From NCBI GenBank assembly GCA_964615285.1, contig CAZTND010000007.1:1-42989 (forward strand): 42,989 nucleotides of DNA, read 5' to 3'. A program made the translations under genes and the position numbers. Below, in pieces: positions 1-9,274 of this stretch. The notes beneath the pieces were generated by a model that worked only from the letters and a program-made list of their open reading frames with translations, did no database searches and was not told the origin of the DNA. Position 1 is the first letter of the stretch. The number at the start of each line of letters is the position of its first letter. Source of the stretch: RGIG4074 sp964615285 (GTDB lineage Bacteria; Bacillota; Clostridia; Christensenellales; Borkfalkiaceae).

Positions 1-1
1 A

Positions 2-20
2 CCACCCGCTTTGCGGGTGG
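2..20 (-). terminator. Probable terminator stem downstream of metA
   Basis: An 8-bp perfect hairpin (CCACCCGC, loop of 3, GCGGGTGG) lies just past the end of metA. On the minus strand it is preceded by the A-rich stretch that would form the outer part of the stem; the U-tract would fall outside the window, so the terminator is incomplete here. It resembles the hairpin at 41816-41850. Confidence 0.6.
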
Positions 21-55
21 ATATTTATTGCGTACAAAGGGGGCATGCCCGAATT

Positions 56-964
56 TTACAATTCGTACGGCGTGACCTGATAGACGCAGTAGTTGAGCCA
101 GTTGTTATAGAAAAGATTGGCGGAGGACGACCAGTTCATGTTGACTTTCCGGCAGGATTCGTCCGCGAAATAACAGAACGGTTTCTGAATGGGCAGGCCC
201 TTTTTCAGGTCGCGTTCATATTCCTTTTTCAGCGTGTCGCGGTCGTACTCCATGTGTCCCATGACAAAGATCTGCCGGTCGTCCTTCGAGGCAATGACGG
301 AGACGCCCGCCTTTTTGGAGGACGCCAATATCTTCAGGGCGGGGCATTTCATCACGTCCTTTTTGAGCACGGTGGCGTGGCGGGAGTGGGGCATGTGAAA
401 TTCGTCCGAAAGGCCCCGCATCAGCGGTTCGGGGTCGTTCGTGCTGCTCCGCCTGTGCGCGTACACGCCGAAGAGTTTCTCCTTCAGATTGTGCTTCGGA
501 ATGCCGAAAAAGTAATTCAGCGCCGCCATCGCGCCCCAGCAGATGAAGATGGTGGAGGTCACGTTGGTCTTGGTGAAGTCAAAAATTTCCCGCAGTTCGT
601 CCCAGTAGGCGACCTCCGAAAAATCCATGGTCTCCACTGGCGCGCCCGTCACGATCATGCCGTCGAAGCGGCGGTTTCTGATCTCCGCAAAGGATTTGTA
701 GAAGCGGTCAAGGTATGCCGCCTCGGTGTTCTTGGAGCGGTAGGACTGCGTGTGCACGAGGGTGATGTTGACCTGCAGGGGGGAGTTGGAGAGCAGCCGC
801 ATGAACTGCGTTTCGGTCTCCACCTTGGTGGGCATGAGGTTCAGAAGGGCGATCTCGATGGGACGGATGTCCTGCGTGGACGCCCTGTTTTTTTCCATGA
901 CAAATATTTTTTCCGCGCCCAGAATGGAATAGGCGGGGATGTCTTTATCGATGACGATGGGCAT
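56..964 (-). CDS. metAA: Homoserine O-acetyltransferase, MetA family
   Basis: This 302-residue protein is full length for the MetA/HTS family, which activates homoserine by acylating its hydroxyl group for methionine synthesis in the cytosol. The nucleophile Cys142 is visible in FICWGAM and the catalytic His/Glu pair in GHMEY (about 237-239). Residue 111 is Glu, in TGAPVE. In this family Glu111 goes with acetyl-CoA use and Gly with succinyl-CoA, so an acetyltransferase is inferred despite the family name. That fits the O-acetylhomoserine sulfhydrylase gene 30 bp upstream. A ribosome site (GAAGAAGGAGG) lies 8 nt before the ATG. It is the last gene of the run rnr-smpB-metY-metA. Confidence 0.95.
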   Translation of the reverse strand: MPIVIDKDIPAYSILGAEKIFVMEKNRASTQDIRPIEIALLNLMPTKVETETQFMRLLSNSPLQVNITLVHTQSYRSKNTEAAYLDRFYKSFAEIRNRRFDGMIVTGAPVETMDFSEVAYWDELREIFDFTKTNVTSTIFICWGAMAALNYFFGIPKHNLKEKLFGVYAHRRSSTNDPEPLMRGLSDEFHMPHSRHATVLKKDVMKCPALKILASSKKAGVSVIASKDDRQIFVMGHMEYDRDTLKKEYERDLKKGLPIQKPFCYFADESCRKVNMNWSSSANLFYNNWLNYCVYQVTPYEL

Positions 965-994
965 GGCTGCGCCTCCTTCTTCCGTCCGCGTGCG

Positions 995-2278
995 TCAGAC
1001 GCTCTTTAAGGCCTGTTCGAGGTCGGCAATGATGTCGTCGGGGTTCTCGATGCCCACGGAGAGGCGGATGAGGTTCTGCGGCACGCCCGCCTTTTCCATG
1101 TCCTCGGCGGAGAGCTGGCGGTGGGTGGTGGAAGCGGGGTGCAGCACGCAGCTGCGCACGTCCGCCACATGGGTCTCCTGCGTGACGAGGCGGAGGGCCT
1201 CCATGAACGCGGCGCACTTCTCCACCGATCCCTTGATGCCGAAGCTCATCATGCCGCCCTGTCCCTTGGGCAGATACTTTTCGGCAAGGGCATGGTAGGG
1301 GTTATCGGGCAGGGAAGCGTGCTTCACCCAGTCGATTTTGGGGTGCTTGGCAAGGTATGCCGCCGCCTTTGCGGCGTTGGAACTGTGCCGCTCCATGCGC
1401 AGAGCAAGGGTATCGCACCCGAGGAAGGTCAGAAAGGCGTTCTGCGGCGCCATGATCGCGCCCAGGTCGCGTATCATCTGCGCGCGGCACTTGGTGCCGA
1501 ACGCCACGGGCAGGTCGGCGTAGACCAGGCCGTGGTAGCTCTCGTCCGGCTCGTTGAAATAGGGATAGCGGGGGTTGTTTTTATAGACGAAGTTGCCGCC
1601 GTCCACGATCATGCCGCCCAGCGCCGCCGCGTGTCCGTCGGCATATTTGGAAGTCGAACAGATGACGATGTTCGCGCCCAGGTCGAGCGGGCGGCAGAGC
1701 ACCGCCGTCGCCAGGGTGTTGTCCACGATGAAGAGAAGATCGTGCTTTTTGGCAATGGATGCGATCTTATCGAAATCGAGAATGACGATGGAGGGGTTGG
1801 CGACCGTTTCGCCGAAGATAAAGCGGGTCCTGCCGTCGATGCGTTTTTCTATCTCCTCCGCGGGATCGTCGGGGTGGAAAAAGCGGCATTCGATGCCCAG
1901 TTTGGGCAGCGTGGTGCCGAAGAGGTTGAAGCTTCCGCCGTAGATGCAGGAGGAGACGACCACGTTGTCCCCCGCTTCGCAGAGGGTGAGCGCCGTGAGC
2001 AGGGTGGCGGACATGCCCGAGGAACAGGCAATGCCGCACACGCCGCCTTCCAGCGCCGCCATCTTGTTTTCCAGTGCCGCCAGCGTCGGGTTGGCAAGGC
2101 GGGAGTAGAAATACCCGTCGCTCTTCAGGTCAAAGCAATCCGCCATCGCCTTGGTGCTGCCGTAGTAGAAGGTCGTGCTCTGGCAGATCTGCGGGATGCG
2201 GCTCTCGCCCGTCTTGGGGGTGTAGCCCGCCTGTACGCACAGGGTGTCCAGTTGATACTTTTTTTCTTGATCGTTCAT
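995..2278 (-). CDS. metY: O-acetylhomoserine sulfhydrylase (aminocarboxypropyltransferase)
   Basis: A 427-residue PLP enzyme of the Cys/Met metabolism family, of normal length. It converts O-acetylhomoserine and sulfide (or methanethiol) to homocysteine (or methionine). The PLP lysine is K211 in STSKYADGH. The cofactor loop CSSGMSA (85-91), the YSRLANPT substrate region (58-65) and VDNTLAT (185-191) are present. The start is set by AAGAGGT 9 nt before the ATG. It takes the product of the downstream metA gene, so the pair makes the direct-sulfhydrylation branch. It sits 41 bp after smpB with no terminator between, suggesting shared transcription. Confidence 0.95.
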   Translation of the reverse strand: MNDQEKKYQLDTLCVQAGYTPKTGESRIPQICQSTTFYYGSTKAMADCFDLKSDGYFYSRLANPTLAALENKMAALEGGVCGIACSSGMSATLLTALTLCEAGDNVVVSSCIYGGSFNLFGTTLPKLGIECRFFHPDDPAEEIEKRIDGRTRFIFGETVANPSIVILDFDKIASIAKKHDLLFIVDNTLATAVLCRPLDLGANIVICSTSKYADGHAAALGGMIVDGGNFVYKNNPRYPYFNEPDESYHGLVYADLPVAFGTKCRAQMIRDLGAIMAPQNAFLTFLGCDTLALRMERHSSNAAKAAAYLAKHPKIDWVKHASLPDNPYHALAEKYLPKGQGGMMSFGIKGSVEKCAAFMEALRLVTQETHVADVRSCVLHPASTTHRQLSAEDMEKAGVPQNLIRLSVGIENPDDIIADLEQALKSV

Positions 2279-2319
2279 GTCCGTTGTACCTCTTTTGATC
2301 TATATCGCGATATTTTTAT

Positions 2320-2775
2320 TCAGGAATATTCTTTGATCGCCCGTTCGGTCTCCCGTTTTCTGTCCCGTTCGGCGATCGTGCGCTTCTTGTCATAGGTGTG
2401 CTTGCCCTTGCAGAGGGCGACTTCCACCTTGACCAGCGCGTCCTTGAAATACATCTGCAGGGGGACGAGGGCATAGCCCTTCTCCCGTATCTTGCCCGCA
2501 ATGCGGGCGATTTCCTTTTTGTGCAGCAGCAGCCTGCGCGGGCGGCGGCTGTTTTTCTGCGCGAAGGCGCCCGACTTTTCATAGAGGGCGATGTGCGCGT
2601 TTTCCAGCGTCACCTGCCCGTTTTTGATCAGGCAGAAACTGTCGCTCAGATTGACGTTGCCGAGCCGCAGCGACTTCACTTCGTTGCCTTCCAGCACGAT
2701 TCCCGCTTCGTAGCGGTCCTCAATGAAGTATTCAAAGCCCGCCGACCTGTTCTTGACGATAACTTTCATATTCAC
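2320..2775 (-). CDS. smpB: SsrA-binding protein SmpB
   Basis: At 151 residues this is a standard-length SmpB, which binds tmRNA and delivers it to stalled ribosomes for trans-translation. The OB-fold start KNRSAGFEYFIEDRYEAGIV and the motif GNEVKSLRLGNVNLSD are clear, and the basic C-terminal tail (KKRTIAERDRKRETERAIK) is the part that enters the mRNA channel. Its ATG overlaps the rnr stop codon by 4 bases, so translation is probably coupled to RNase R, which itself degrades non-stop mRNAs. No ssrA gene was seen in the window. Confidence 0.97.
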   Translation of the reverse strand: MNMKVIVKNRSAGFEYFIEDRYEAGIVLEGNEVKSLRLGNVNLSDSFCLIKNGQVTLENAHIALYEKSGAFAQKNSRRPRRLLLHKKEIARIAGKIREKGYALVPLQMYFKDALVKVEVALCKGKHTYDKKRTIAERDRKRETERAIKEYS

Positions 2776-4925
2776 ATTATACCATAAACCGCCTTATTCT
2801 GTACGGTTTTTTCATCGATTTCTCTGATTTTTTGCAAAAAATGAAAATCCACTTCGCGGTTGCCGAAGTCCACGCCCGCCACGCGCACGCGCACCTCGTC
2901 GCCGATGCGGAAGAAATGCGCCTTGCCGCGCAAAAGGAACCGCTCTTCAAAGTATTCGTATTCGTCCTCGGGCAGGGAGGCATAGGGGACAAATCCCTCC
3001 ACGGTGTTGGCGAGCTCCACAAAGAACCCGTGCGAGGTCACGCCCGAGATCACGCCGTCGTAGTCCTCGCCGATCCGCTCGGACATGTATACCGTCTTGT
3101 AGAGGTCGTCCACGTCCCGCTCGGCTTCGATCGCCTTGCGCTCGCACGCGGAGGACTGCACGGACGCTTCGGAAACGAACGCGCCGTATTTGCGTTTGGC
3201 TTCCTCTTCTTCGCCCTTTAAGATGAGCTTGATGATGCGGTGGATGCAGAGGTCGGGGTAGCGGCGGATGGGGGAGGTGAAGTGGCAGTAGCAGCTCGAG
3301 GAAAGCCCGAAGTGCCCCGCGTTCACGCTGTCGTAGCGCGCCTTCATCATGGAGCGCAGCATCACGCGGTTGACCACGGCGGACACAGGCATGCCCTCGA
3401 CGTTTTTCAAAATCGAACGGTAATCTTCCGGCTTGACGGCGGCGGGGTCGTAGGGGGCGGGCACGCCGATGCTGATGAGGAACTGTTTCAGCTCTTCCGC
3501 CTTCTCCGCCTTGGGCTTTTCGTGGATGCGGTAGACGAAGGGGGCCTTTTTGGCGGTCATGAACTCCGCCACCGTCTCGTTGGCATGCACCATGAACTGT
3601 TCGATCATCTCCTGCGAAGTCAGCCGTTCATAGTCGGGAATGACGATCTTGCCCGCCTCGTTGAACATGATCTTGGCTTCCTTCACGTCCAGCTCTATTT
3701 CGCCTTTTCTGCGCCGCATGGCTTTCAGAACGGCGGTCAGGTCGTAGGCGTCCCGCACGAGCCCGACGAGGTCGGGGAAGGCTTCGACCGCCTCCGTGCG
3801 GTTGCGGGCGATGTCTTCGATCTGGTGATAGGTCATGCGGTGCGCCGAACGGATGATCGAACGGGCGATCTTGCTTTTGACCACTTTGCCGTCGGCATTG
3901 ATCTCCATGATGCAGGAGAGCGCCAGCCTGTCCACGCCCTCGTTCAGCGAGCAGATGCCGTTGGACAGTTCGCGGGGGAGCATGGGCAGAACGCGGTCGG
4001 GGAAATATACGCTCGTCGCGCGCTGGTAGGCCTCCTTGTCCAGGATCCCCTTGAAGGGGACGTAGTGCGAAACGTCGGCAATGTGCACGCCGAGCACATA
4101 GTTGCCGTTCTTTCGTTCGATGGATATGGCGTCGTCTATGTCCCGCGTGTCCTCGCCGTCCACGGTGACGATGAGTTTGTCCCGCAGATCCAGCCGTCCC
4201 TTCATCGCGTCCGAGGGGACGCTTTGGGGCGCCTTTGCCGCCTCGCGCAACACCTCTTCGGGGAACTCTTCTCTAAGGCCGTGCGCGCGGATGAGGGCAA
4301 GTTCCTCCGTGAAGAAATCTCCCGATTCCCCGAGAAGTTCGATGATTTCCCCGCCGGGCATCCTGTCTTTCGGATAAGAGGTGATTTTTGCCACCGCTTT
4401 GGCGCCGCTCGCCGCGCCCATGGTCTTGCCGCGGGGGATATAGATGTCTTTGGTGAATTTTTCTTCGTCGGGGCGCAGAAAGCATTCGTGCCCGTCGCGA
4501 TAGAACGTGCCGACGATTTCACTGTAACCGCGGCTCAGAATGCGGATGACCGACACTTCGTCGTCGCTCTTTACGCCGCGGCGACGGACGGCGGACACCT
4601 TGTCCCCGTGCAGCGCGCCGTTCAGCCCGCGGCGGGGGATAAAGAAATCTTCGGGATATTTTTGCCTGTCGTCGGGGACGAGGAAGGCAAAGCCGTTCCG
4701 GTGCGCCGACACCGTGCCCGTGATCGCGCCCATTTGCTCGGGCGTGCCGTAACGGTATTTTTCATCGCGGCACAAGAATCCCTCGTCGCACAGCCCGCGC
4801 AGCACCTTCCAGAGGGCTTTTTCTTCGCCGCGGTGGATCCCCAGGGCGCGGCATATCTCTTTTTCGGTCTTGCCCGTCAGTTTTCCGTTTTTGAAATTGG
4901 ATAAAATTTTGTCTTTCACGCTCAC
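2772..4925 (-). CDS. rnr: Ribonuclease R
   Basis: A 717-residue 3'-5' exoribonuclease. The order is an N-terminal winged-helix region, cold-shock domains, the RNB catalytic domain with the acidic site GEDTRDIDDAIS, and a C-terminal S1 domain (GEDYDGVISGVTSHGFFVEL). I chose the GTG at 4925, 12 nt after AGGGAG (4938-4943). The frame is open further upstream to 5111, but that stretch reads as low-complexity basic sequence with no family resemblance. It lies 254 bp after secG, with a terminator-like hairpin between, and overlaps smpB by 4 bases. Pairing with smpB and secG is common in Firmicutes. Confidence 0.95.
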   Translation of the reverse strand: MSVKDKILSNFKNGKLTGKTEKEICRALGIHRGEEKALWKVLRGLCDEGFLCRDEKYRYGTPEQMGAITGTVSAHRNGFAFLVPDDRQKYPEDFFIPRRGLNGALHGDKVSAVRRRGVKSDDEVSVIRILSRGYSEIVGTFYRDGHECFLRPDEEKFTKDIYIPRGKTMGAASGAKAVAKITSYPKDRMPGGEIIELLGESGDFFTEELALIRAHGLREEFPEEVLREAAKAPQSVPSDAMKGRLDLRDKLIVTVDGEDTRDIDDAISIERKNGNYVLGVHIADVSHYVPFKGILDKEAYQRATSVYFPDRVLPMLPRELSNGICSLNEGVDRLALSCIMEINADGKVVKSKIARSIIRSAHRMTYHQIEDIARNRTEAVEAFPDLVGLVRDAYDLTAVLKAMRRRKGEIELDVKEAKIMFNEAGKIVIPDYERLTSQEMIEQFMVHANETVAEFMTAKKAPFVYRIHEKPKAEKAEELKQFLISIGVPAPYDPAAVKPEDYRSILKNVEGMPVSAVVNRVMLRSMMKARYDSVNAGHFGLSSSCYCHFTSPIRRYPDLCIHRIIKLILKGEEEEAKRKYGAFVSEASVQSSACERKAIEAERDVDDLYKTVYMSERIGEDYDGVISGVTSHGFFVELANTVEGFVPYASLPEDEYEYFEERFLLRGKAHFFRIGDEVRVRVAGVDFGNREVDFHFLQKIREIDEKTVQNKAVYGIM

Positions 4926-5099
4926 TTTATATTTTTTCTCCCTGTGATGAATGTATGTAAGAATTTCTGTTTTGCGCCTCTGCTTTGCCCGTGCCGCCCA
5001 TGCCCGCATGATCGTGCCTTTCCGGCGCATTGCGCGGGCGCCCGTGGTTCTTTTCGGCGGATAGCGGGCGGCGAGTCCGGGAAAGGGGAGTAAAAAAGC

Positions 5100-5138
5100 A
5101 AAAAAGGGCAATCTCGTTTACCGAGCCGCCCCTTTTTT
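5100..5138 (-). terminator. Terminator between secG and rnr
   Basis: Read on the minus strand, A6GGG and CCCT6 close a stem with an internal loop and an inner CTCG/CGAG helix, followed by the T-run. The arms make it potentially active on both strands. It should cut off part of the secG transcript, so rnr may depend on readthrough or a promoter that I could not place between 4926 and 5099. Confidence 0.65.
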
Positions 5139-5179
5139 ACCGTAGTATCGTAAAAACGAGTTTTGCCGCCGCCTTTTCT

Positions 5180-5479
5180 TTAAGATCCCGCAAAAATGGC
5201 GGGCAGAATATAGAAGACGACGGAAAGCACCATGATCGCGACCAAACAGATGATGGTCCATTTTTTCAGCCTGCTTTCGATGGATTTGCCTTTGTTTTTA
5301 CCGAAAAAGGTTTCGGAAGAGCCCGTAATCGCATTGATGCCGTCGGAATTGCTCGGCTGCATCAGGAGGAACACGATGGAAGCAATCGAAAGAAGCACGA
5401 TCAGCACCAGCGCGATGATACTGATGACGAAATAAGTCTGATAAAAATCGCTCGGAACGAGTAAATTGAAAATTGACAT
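5180..5479 (-). CDS. secG: Preprotein translocase subunit SecG
   Basis: A 99-residue membrane protein with two hydrophobic segments (about 17-40 and 74-96) joined by the conserved cytoplasmic loop, here FLLMQPSNSDGINAITGSSETFFGKNKGKS, broken as QPSNSDGINAITG and SSETFFGKNKGKS. That arrangement is the SecG signature; the protein assists SecYE-dependent export at the inner membrane. It lies upstream of rnr and smpB, the usual Firmicute neighbourhood. A sigma-A promoter sits about 75 bp upstream. Length is slightly above the usual 70-80 residues because of a longer N-terminus. Confidence 0.93.
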   Translation of the reverse strand: MSIFNLLVPSDFYQTYFVISIIALVLIVLLSIASIVFLLMQPSNSDGINAITGSSETFFGKNKGKSIESRLKKWTIICLVAIMVLSVVFYILPAIFAGS

Positions 5480-5554
5480 AGTTGCTCAGATCCTTTCCAT
5501 TGTTTAGATTTGTGTAAGATCGTCGGAGCGGTCGTCCGCTCCCATACTCTTGGT

Positions 5555-5583
5555 ATTATAACATACTCTGCAAAAAACTTCAA
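5555..5583 (-). promoter_or_regulatory. Sigma-A promoter for secG
   Basis: Minus-strand TTGAAG (-35, 5578-5583), a 17-nt spacer and a perfect TATAAT (-10, 5555-5560). Confidence 0.85.
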
Positions 5584-5662
5584 CTTATTTTGCCTTGCAT
5601 TTATAATAAATTTGCAAAGTTTCAAAGGATTTTTGCTCCCGGCGGAATGCCGGAAAATTTTT

Positions 5663-6547
5663 TTAACGACCGGATGCCCGCCGCAGGCGTACATATATTT
5701 TGTAGAGAAGCCCCGGCGGCAGCTGTAACAGCCATTGCAACAGCAGAAAGGGGGCGAGCGCGGGGGCCCGCTTCAGCCTGTATCTGCGATAATAATCGGC
5801 GCCGACGCCAGCAGGCCCTTATAAGACCAGGGCTTTGCGCTCCCGGCAAAGTGGATGACGGCCATTTTTTCCGGCGCGGATTTGTCCGGCTTGCCGTATC
5901 CGAGCACCTGGCCGTTGTATATGTCCCGTCGGCGTATTTTACTTTGCCTTCGTAAAGTTTGTTCAGGATGTCCTGGTCGGGATAGGTCAGGACGGGCTGC
6001 ATGCGGAGGATGACGTCCATGATCTGCGGGAGTTTTTTCTCTTCCCGCATTTTTCCAAGGTTCATCAGCATCACGCCCGAATTAAAGTAGACGTGCCCTG
6101 CGGACAGGCCGAGCTTTTCTTTTATGCGGGCGATCTCATCGCTGTCCGCGTCAAAGGAAGGACAGACGACCGGCAGCCGGTCGCCGAACGGCTGATTGTA
6201 GAAGGCGCAGAGATCCTTGTTGACGATGATGTCGGCATCGAGGCACAAAGCTCTGTCCGGATCGCGCGGCAGAACAAACGGGGCGATGATCCGATAATAC
6301 ATTGCCGTACTGAAATGGGCGTTTCCGTCGGTCAGGGAGAGAAACAAATCGTCGGACATCCGGATGTCCGTGCATTTCACGTTTTGTTTTGAAAGCTTTC
6401 GGCAAAATCGCGCCACGGCGGCAGCCGGTATGTCTCGGTGAAGGATGAACAGGTTGACCCTTTCCCCGGCGTTGACGCCAAGGAATAGACCATCGTTTCG
6501 GATTTCTTCAAATAATTTGCGTCTACCGCGACAAAAACATTCAGAAT
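5663..6547 (-). pseudogene. Family 8 glycosyltransferase, frameshifted
   Basis: Joining three frames gives a nearly complete family 8 glycosyltransferase (LgtC-like; transfers a sugar from a nucleotide donor). The pieces are NVFVAVDANYLKKSETM, then GERVNLFILHRDIPAAAVA running into the DxD motif CLDADIIV, then NGQVLGYGKPDKSAPEKMAV with IHFAGSAKPWSYKG, then DYYRRYRLKRAPALAPF to a stop at 5663. The frame breaks lie near 6478-6481, 5918-5923 and 5800-5806. Each is best explained by one missing base, two of them in G runs. No normal start codon exists: the frame continues from the leuS stop, with only ATT and CTG where Met is expected. It probably once followed leuS directly. Sequencing error is possible but flanking genes are intact. 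Confidence 0.8.
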
Positions 6548-6568
6548 TTTCTTTGTCTGTTCAGTTTG

Positions 6569-9010
6569 TCAGCCGACGATGAGGTTGACCAGCCGCCCGG
6601 GCACGACGATGCATTTTTTGACGGATTTGCCCGCGAGAAGGGGGGCGATCTCTTCGTTGGCGCAGACCGCCGCGCGGATCTCTTCGTCCGTCATGCCGTT
6701 TGCGATCATCATGCGGCACTTGATGCGGCTGTTGATCTGCACGGCATATTCCGTTTCGTCCCGCACCAGCTTGCTCTCGTCGCAGACGGGATATTTTTCT
6801 TTGAAGATGCTGCCGTTCTCCGTGTGGCCCAGCCGTTCCCAAAGCTCTTCCGAAAAGGCGGGCGCGGCGGGGGCAAGCAGTTTCACCAGATCCTCGGTCA
6901 CGCTCTTCAAAAGCGCGCCGTCCTTCTCGGCAAGGCCGTCGTATTTATAGACGGCGTTGGTCAGCTCCATCAGCCGCGCCACGGCGGTGTTGAAGGAAAA
7001 GGCTTCAAAGTCGCGCGTCACCTGCTTAATGGTGTGATTGCGGGCGTATTCCAGCTCGTTCTCTGCCGTGCCGTTTTTGGCGTTCGCCCCGGGCATGGCT
7101 GCCACTTTATCGACGATCCTTTCGATCCTGTCCATGAATTTGGAGATGGATTTGATGCCGTCGTCGCTCCAGGGGCCGCCCTCGGTGTACGAGAAGGCGA
7201 ACATCAGGTACAGGCGGAAGGTGTCCGCGCCGTACTGCCTTACATAGTCGTCGGGGGAAATGACGTTGCCCTTGCTCTTGGACATCCTCGACCCGTCGGG
7301 TCCCAAAATGACGCCCTGGTGCACCAGCCGCTTGAAGGGCTCGTCAAAGTGCAGATAGCCCATGTCGCGCAGCGCCTTGGTCAGGAAGCGGGCGTAGAGG
7401 AGGTGCATGCAGGCATGCTCCGCGCCGCCTATATAGGTGTCTACGGGCAGAATCTTATCGATGTACGCCCCGTCGAAGGGGGTCTTTTCGTTGTGCGCGT
7501 CGGGGTAGCGCAGGTAGTACCAGCTCGAGCAGACAAAGGTGTCCAGCGTGTCGGGGTCGCGGCGCGCCGCCTTGCCGCAGCGGGGGCACTTGCAGTTCAT
7601 GAACCCTTCGTGCGAGGCGAGGGGAGATTTTCCCGTCGGGCGGAATTCCACGTCGTAGGGGAGTTCCACGGGCAGGTTCTCTTCGGGCACGGGTACCGCG
7701 CCGCAGTCGGGGCAGTGAACGACGGGAATGGGCGCGCCCCAATAGCGCTGGCGGGAAACCGACCAGTCGCGCAGGCGGTAGTTGATTTTCTTGCTTCCCT
7801 TGCCGATCTCGGTGAGATAGGCGGCGATCGCCTCGCGCGCCTCTTCGCCGTACAGCCCGTCGAATTTGCCGCTGTTGACGAGCACGCCGTTTTCGGTGTA
7901 GGGCAGAACAGTCTCGCCCTTCTTCGCCTTGATGACCTGCGTCATGGGCAAATTGTATTTTTTGGCGAACTCGAAGTCGCGTTCGTCGTGCGCCGAGACC
8001 GCCATCACCGCGCCCGTGCCGTAGGAATACAGCACATAGTCGGCGGTGTAGACGGGAATGCGCTTTCCGTTGACGGGGTTGATCGCATAGCTGCCCGTGA
8101 ATACGCCTGTCTTTTCGCGGGAGGTAGACAGGCGGTCGATGTCGTTGGCCTTCGCCGCGTATTCGACGTATGCCTCCACCGCCGCGCGGTTCTCCTCGGT
8201 CGTGAGTTTGGCGAGCAGGGGGTGTTCGGGGGCGAGCACCACATAGTTCACGCCGAACACCGTGTCGCAGCGGGTCGTGAACACGCGTATCTCGTCCTTG
8301 TCCTCGTTGTCGGCGATGAAAATAATTTCGCAGCCCGTCGACTTGCCGATCCAGTTGCGCTGCATCTGCTTGGTCTTTTCGGGCCAGTCAATGGTGTCCA
8401 GCCCGCTCAACAGCTCTTCGGCGTAGTCGGTGATCTTGAAAAACCACTGCGTCATGTTGCGGCGGGAAACGGGGCTTTTGCACCGTTCGCACAGCCCGTT
8501 CACCACCTGTTCGTTGGCGAGCACGGTCTCGCAGGAGGGGCACCAGTTGACGAGGGCCTCCTTGCGGTAAGCCAGCCCGTGCTTGTAGAGCTGCAGAAAC
8601 ATCCACTGCGTCCACTTGTAATAGGAGGGGTCGCAGGTCTTTATCTCCGCCGACCAGTCGAAGGACGCGCCCATTTCGCGCAGGGTCTTTTCCATGTTGG
8701 CGATGTTCTGCTCGGTGGAATCCTTGGGGTGGATGCCCGTCTTGATGGCGTAATTTTCGGCGGGCAGCCCGAAGGCGTCAAAGCCCATGGGCTGGAACAC
8801 GGCGTAGCCCTGCATGCGCTTGAAACGCGCATAGGAATCGGCGGGCGCGTAGTTGTACCAATGCCCGAGGTGCAGTTTTGCCGCAGAGGGGTAGGAGAAC
8901 ATTTCGAGGACGTAAAATTTTCGGCCGACGTCCTTGGGGTCAAAGCGGTACAATCCGGCCTTTTCCCATCTTTCCTGCCACTTTTTTTCCACGGATCTCA
9001 TATCCATCAT
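6569..9010 (-). CDS. leuS: Leucyl-tRNA synthetase
   Basis: An 813-residue class I synthetase of the bacterial type, charging tRNA-Leu. The HIGH motif is HLGH at residues 47-50 and the KMSKS motif is RMSKSKG. Between them lies a CP1 editing domain, and two zinc-ligand-like clusters are visible (CPSCETVLANEQVVNGLCERC and a CPDCG/CKCPRCG group). The first of the ATGATG pair at 9010 was chosen because GGGAGGT ends 9 nt before it; the open frame continues further up but without a ribosome site. It has its own promoter at 9080-9108 with a short leader of about 60 nt and no T-box. Confidence 0.97.
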   Translation of the reverse strand: MMDMRSVEKKWQERWEKAGLYRFDPKDVGRKFYVLEMFSYPSAAKLHLGHWYNYAPADSYARFKRMQGYAVFQPMGFDAFGLPAENYAIKTGIHPKDSTEQNIANMEKTLREMGASFDWSAEIKTCDPSYYKWTQWMFLQLYKHGLAYRKEALVNWCPSCETVLANEQVVNGLCERCKSPVSRRNMTQWFFKITDYAEELLSGLDTIDWPEKTKQMQRNWIGKSTGCEIIFIADNEDKDEIRVFTTRCDTVFGVNYVVLAPEHPLLAKLTTEENRAAVEAYVEYAAKANDIDRLSTSREKTGVFTGSYAINPVNGKRIPVYTADYVLYSYGTGAVMAVSAHDERDFEFAKKYNLPMTQVIKAKKGETVLPYTENGVLVNSGKFDGLYGEEAREAIAAYLTEIGKGSKKINYRLRDWSVSRQRYWGAPIPVVHCPDCGAVPVPEENLPVELPYDVEFRPTGKSPLASHEGFMNCKCPRCGKAARRDPDTLDTFVCSSWYYLRYPDAHNEKTPFDGAYIDKILPVDTYIGGAEHACMHLLYARFLTKALRDMGYLHFDEPFKRLVHQGVILGPDGSRMSKSKGNVISPDDYVRQYGADTFRLYLMFAFSYTEGGPWSDDGIKSISKFMDRIERIVDKVAAMPGANAKNGTAENELEYARNHTIKQVTRDFEAFSFNTAVARLMELTNAVYKYDGLAEKDGALLKSVTEDLVKLLAPAAPAFSEELWERLGHTENGSIFKEKYPVCDESKLVRDETEYAVQINSRIKCRMMIANGMTDEEIRAAVCANEEIAPLLAGKSVKKCIVVPGRLVNLIVG

Positions 9011-9079
9011 ATATCCGAAACCTCCCGTTTGCCGTCGCGGCGGCAAATTCATTCTCGATCGTTAAAAATATCTCTTGTT

Positions 9080-9108
9080 ATTTTACTACTTTTTTCCGCT
9101 TCCGTCAA
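9080..9108 (-). promoter_or_regulatory. Sigma-A promoter for leuS
   Basis: Minus-strand TTGACG (9103-9108), 17-nt spacer, TAAAAT (9080-9085). It sets a leuS leader too short for a T-box. Confidence 0.8.
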
Positions 9109-9274
9109 CTCATTTGGGGGCGTCGGACGCGGCAAGGGGCGCGCTGCGGTAAAAATATGATGCAAAGGCGGGCGTGCGGTGCCCGCGCGGTGGCGCCGTC
9201 GCGCGAAAGGGGAAAACGACCCAAAAAACGGTCGTCCGATAAATAATTCCGCGCGGACGGCATACAATAGTCAT

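Noticed and set aside
6566..9160. A very long open frame on the plus strand opposite leuS
   Set aside because: It mirrors leuS codons in GC-rich DNA, has no ribosome site, and its Val/Gly/His/Arg-rich composition is that of antisense shadows.
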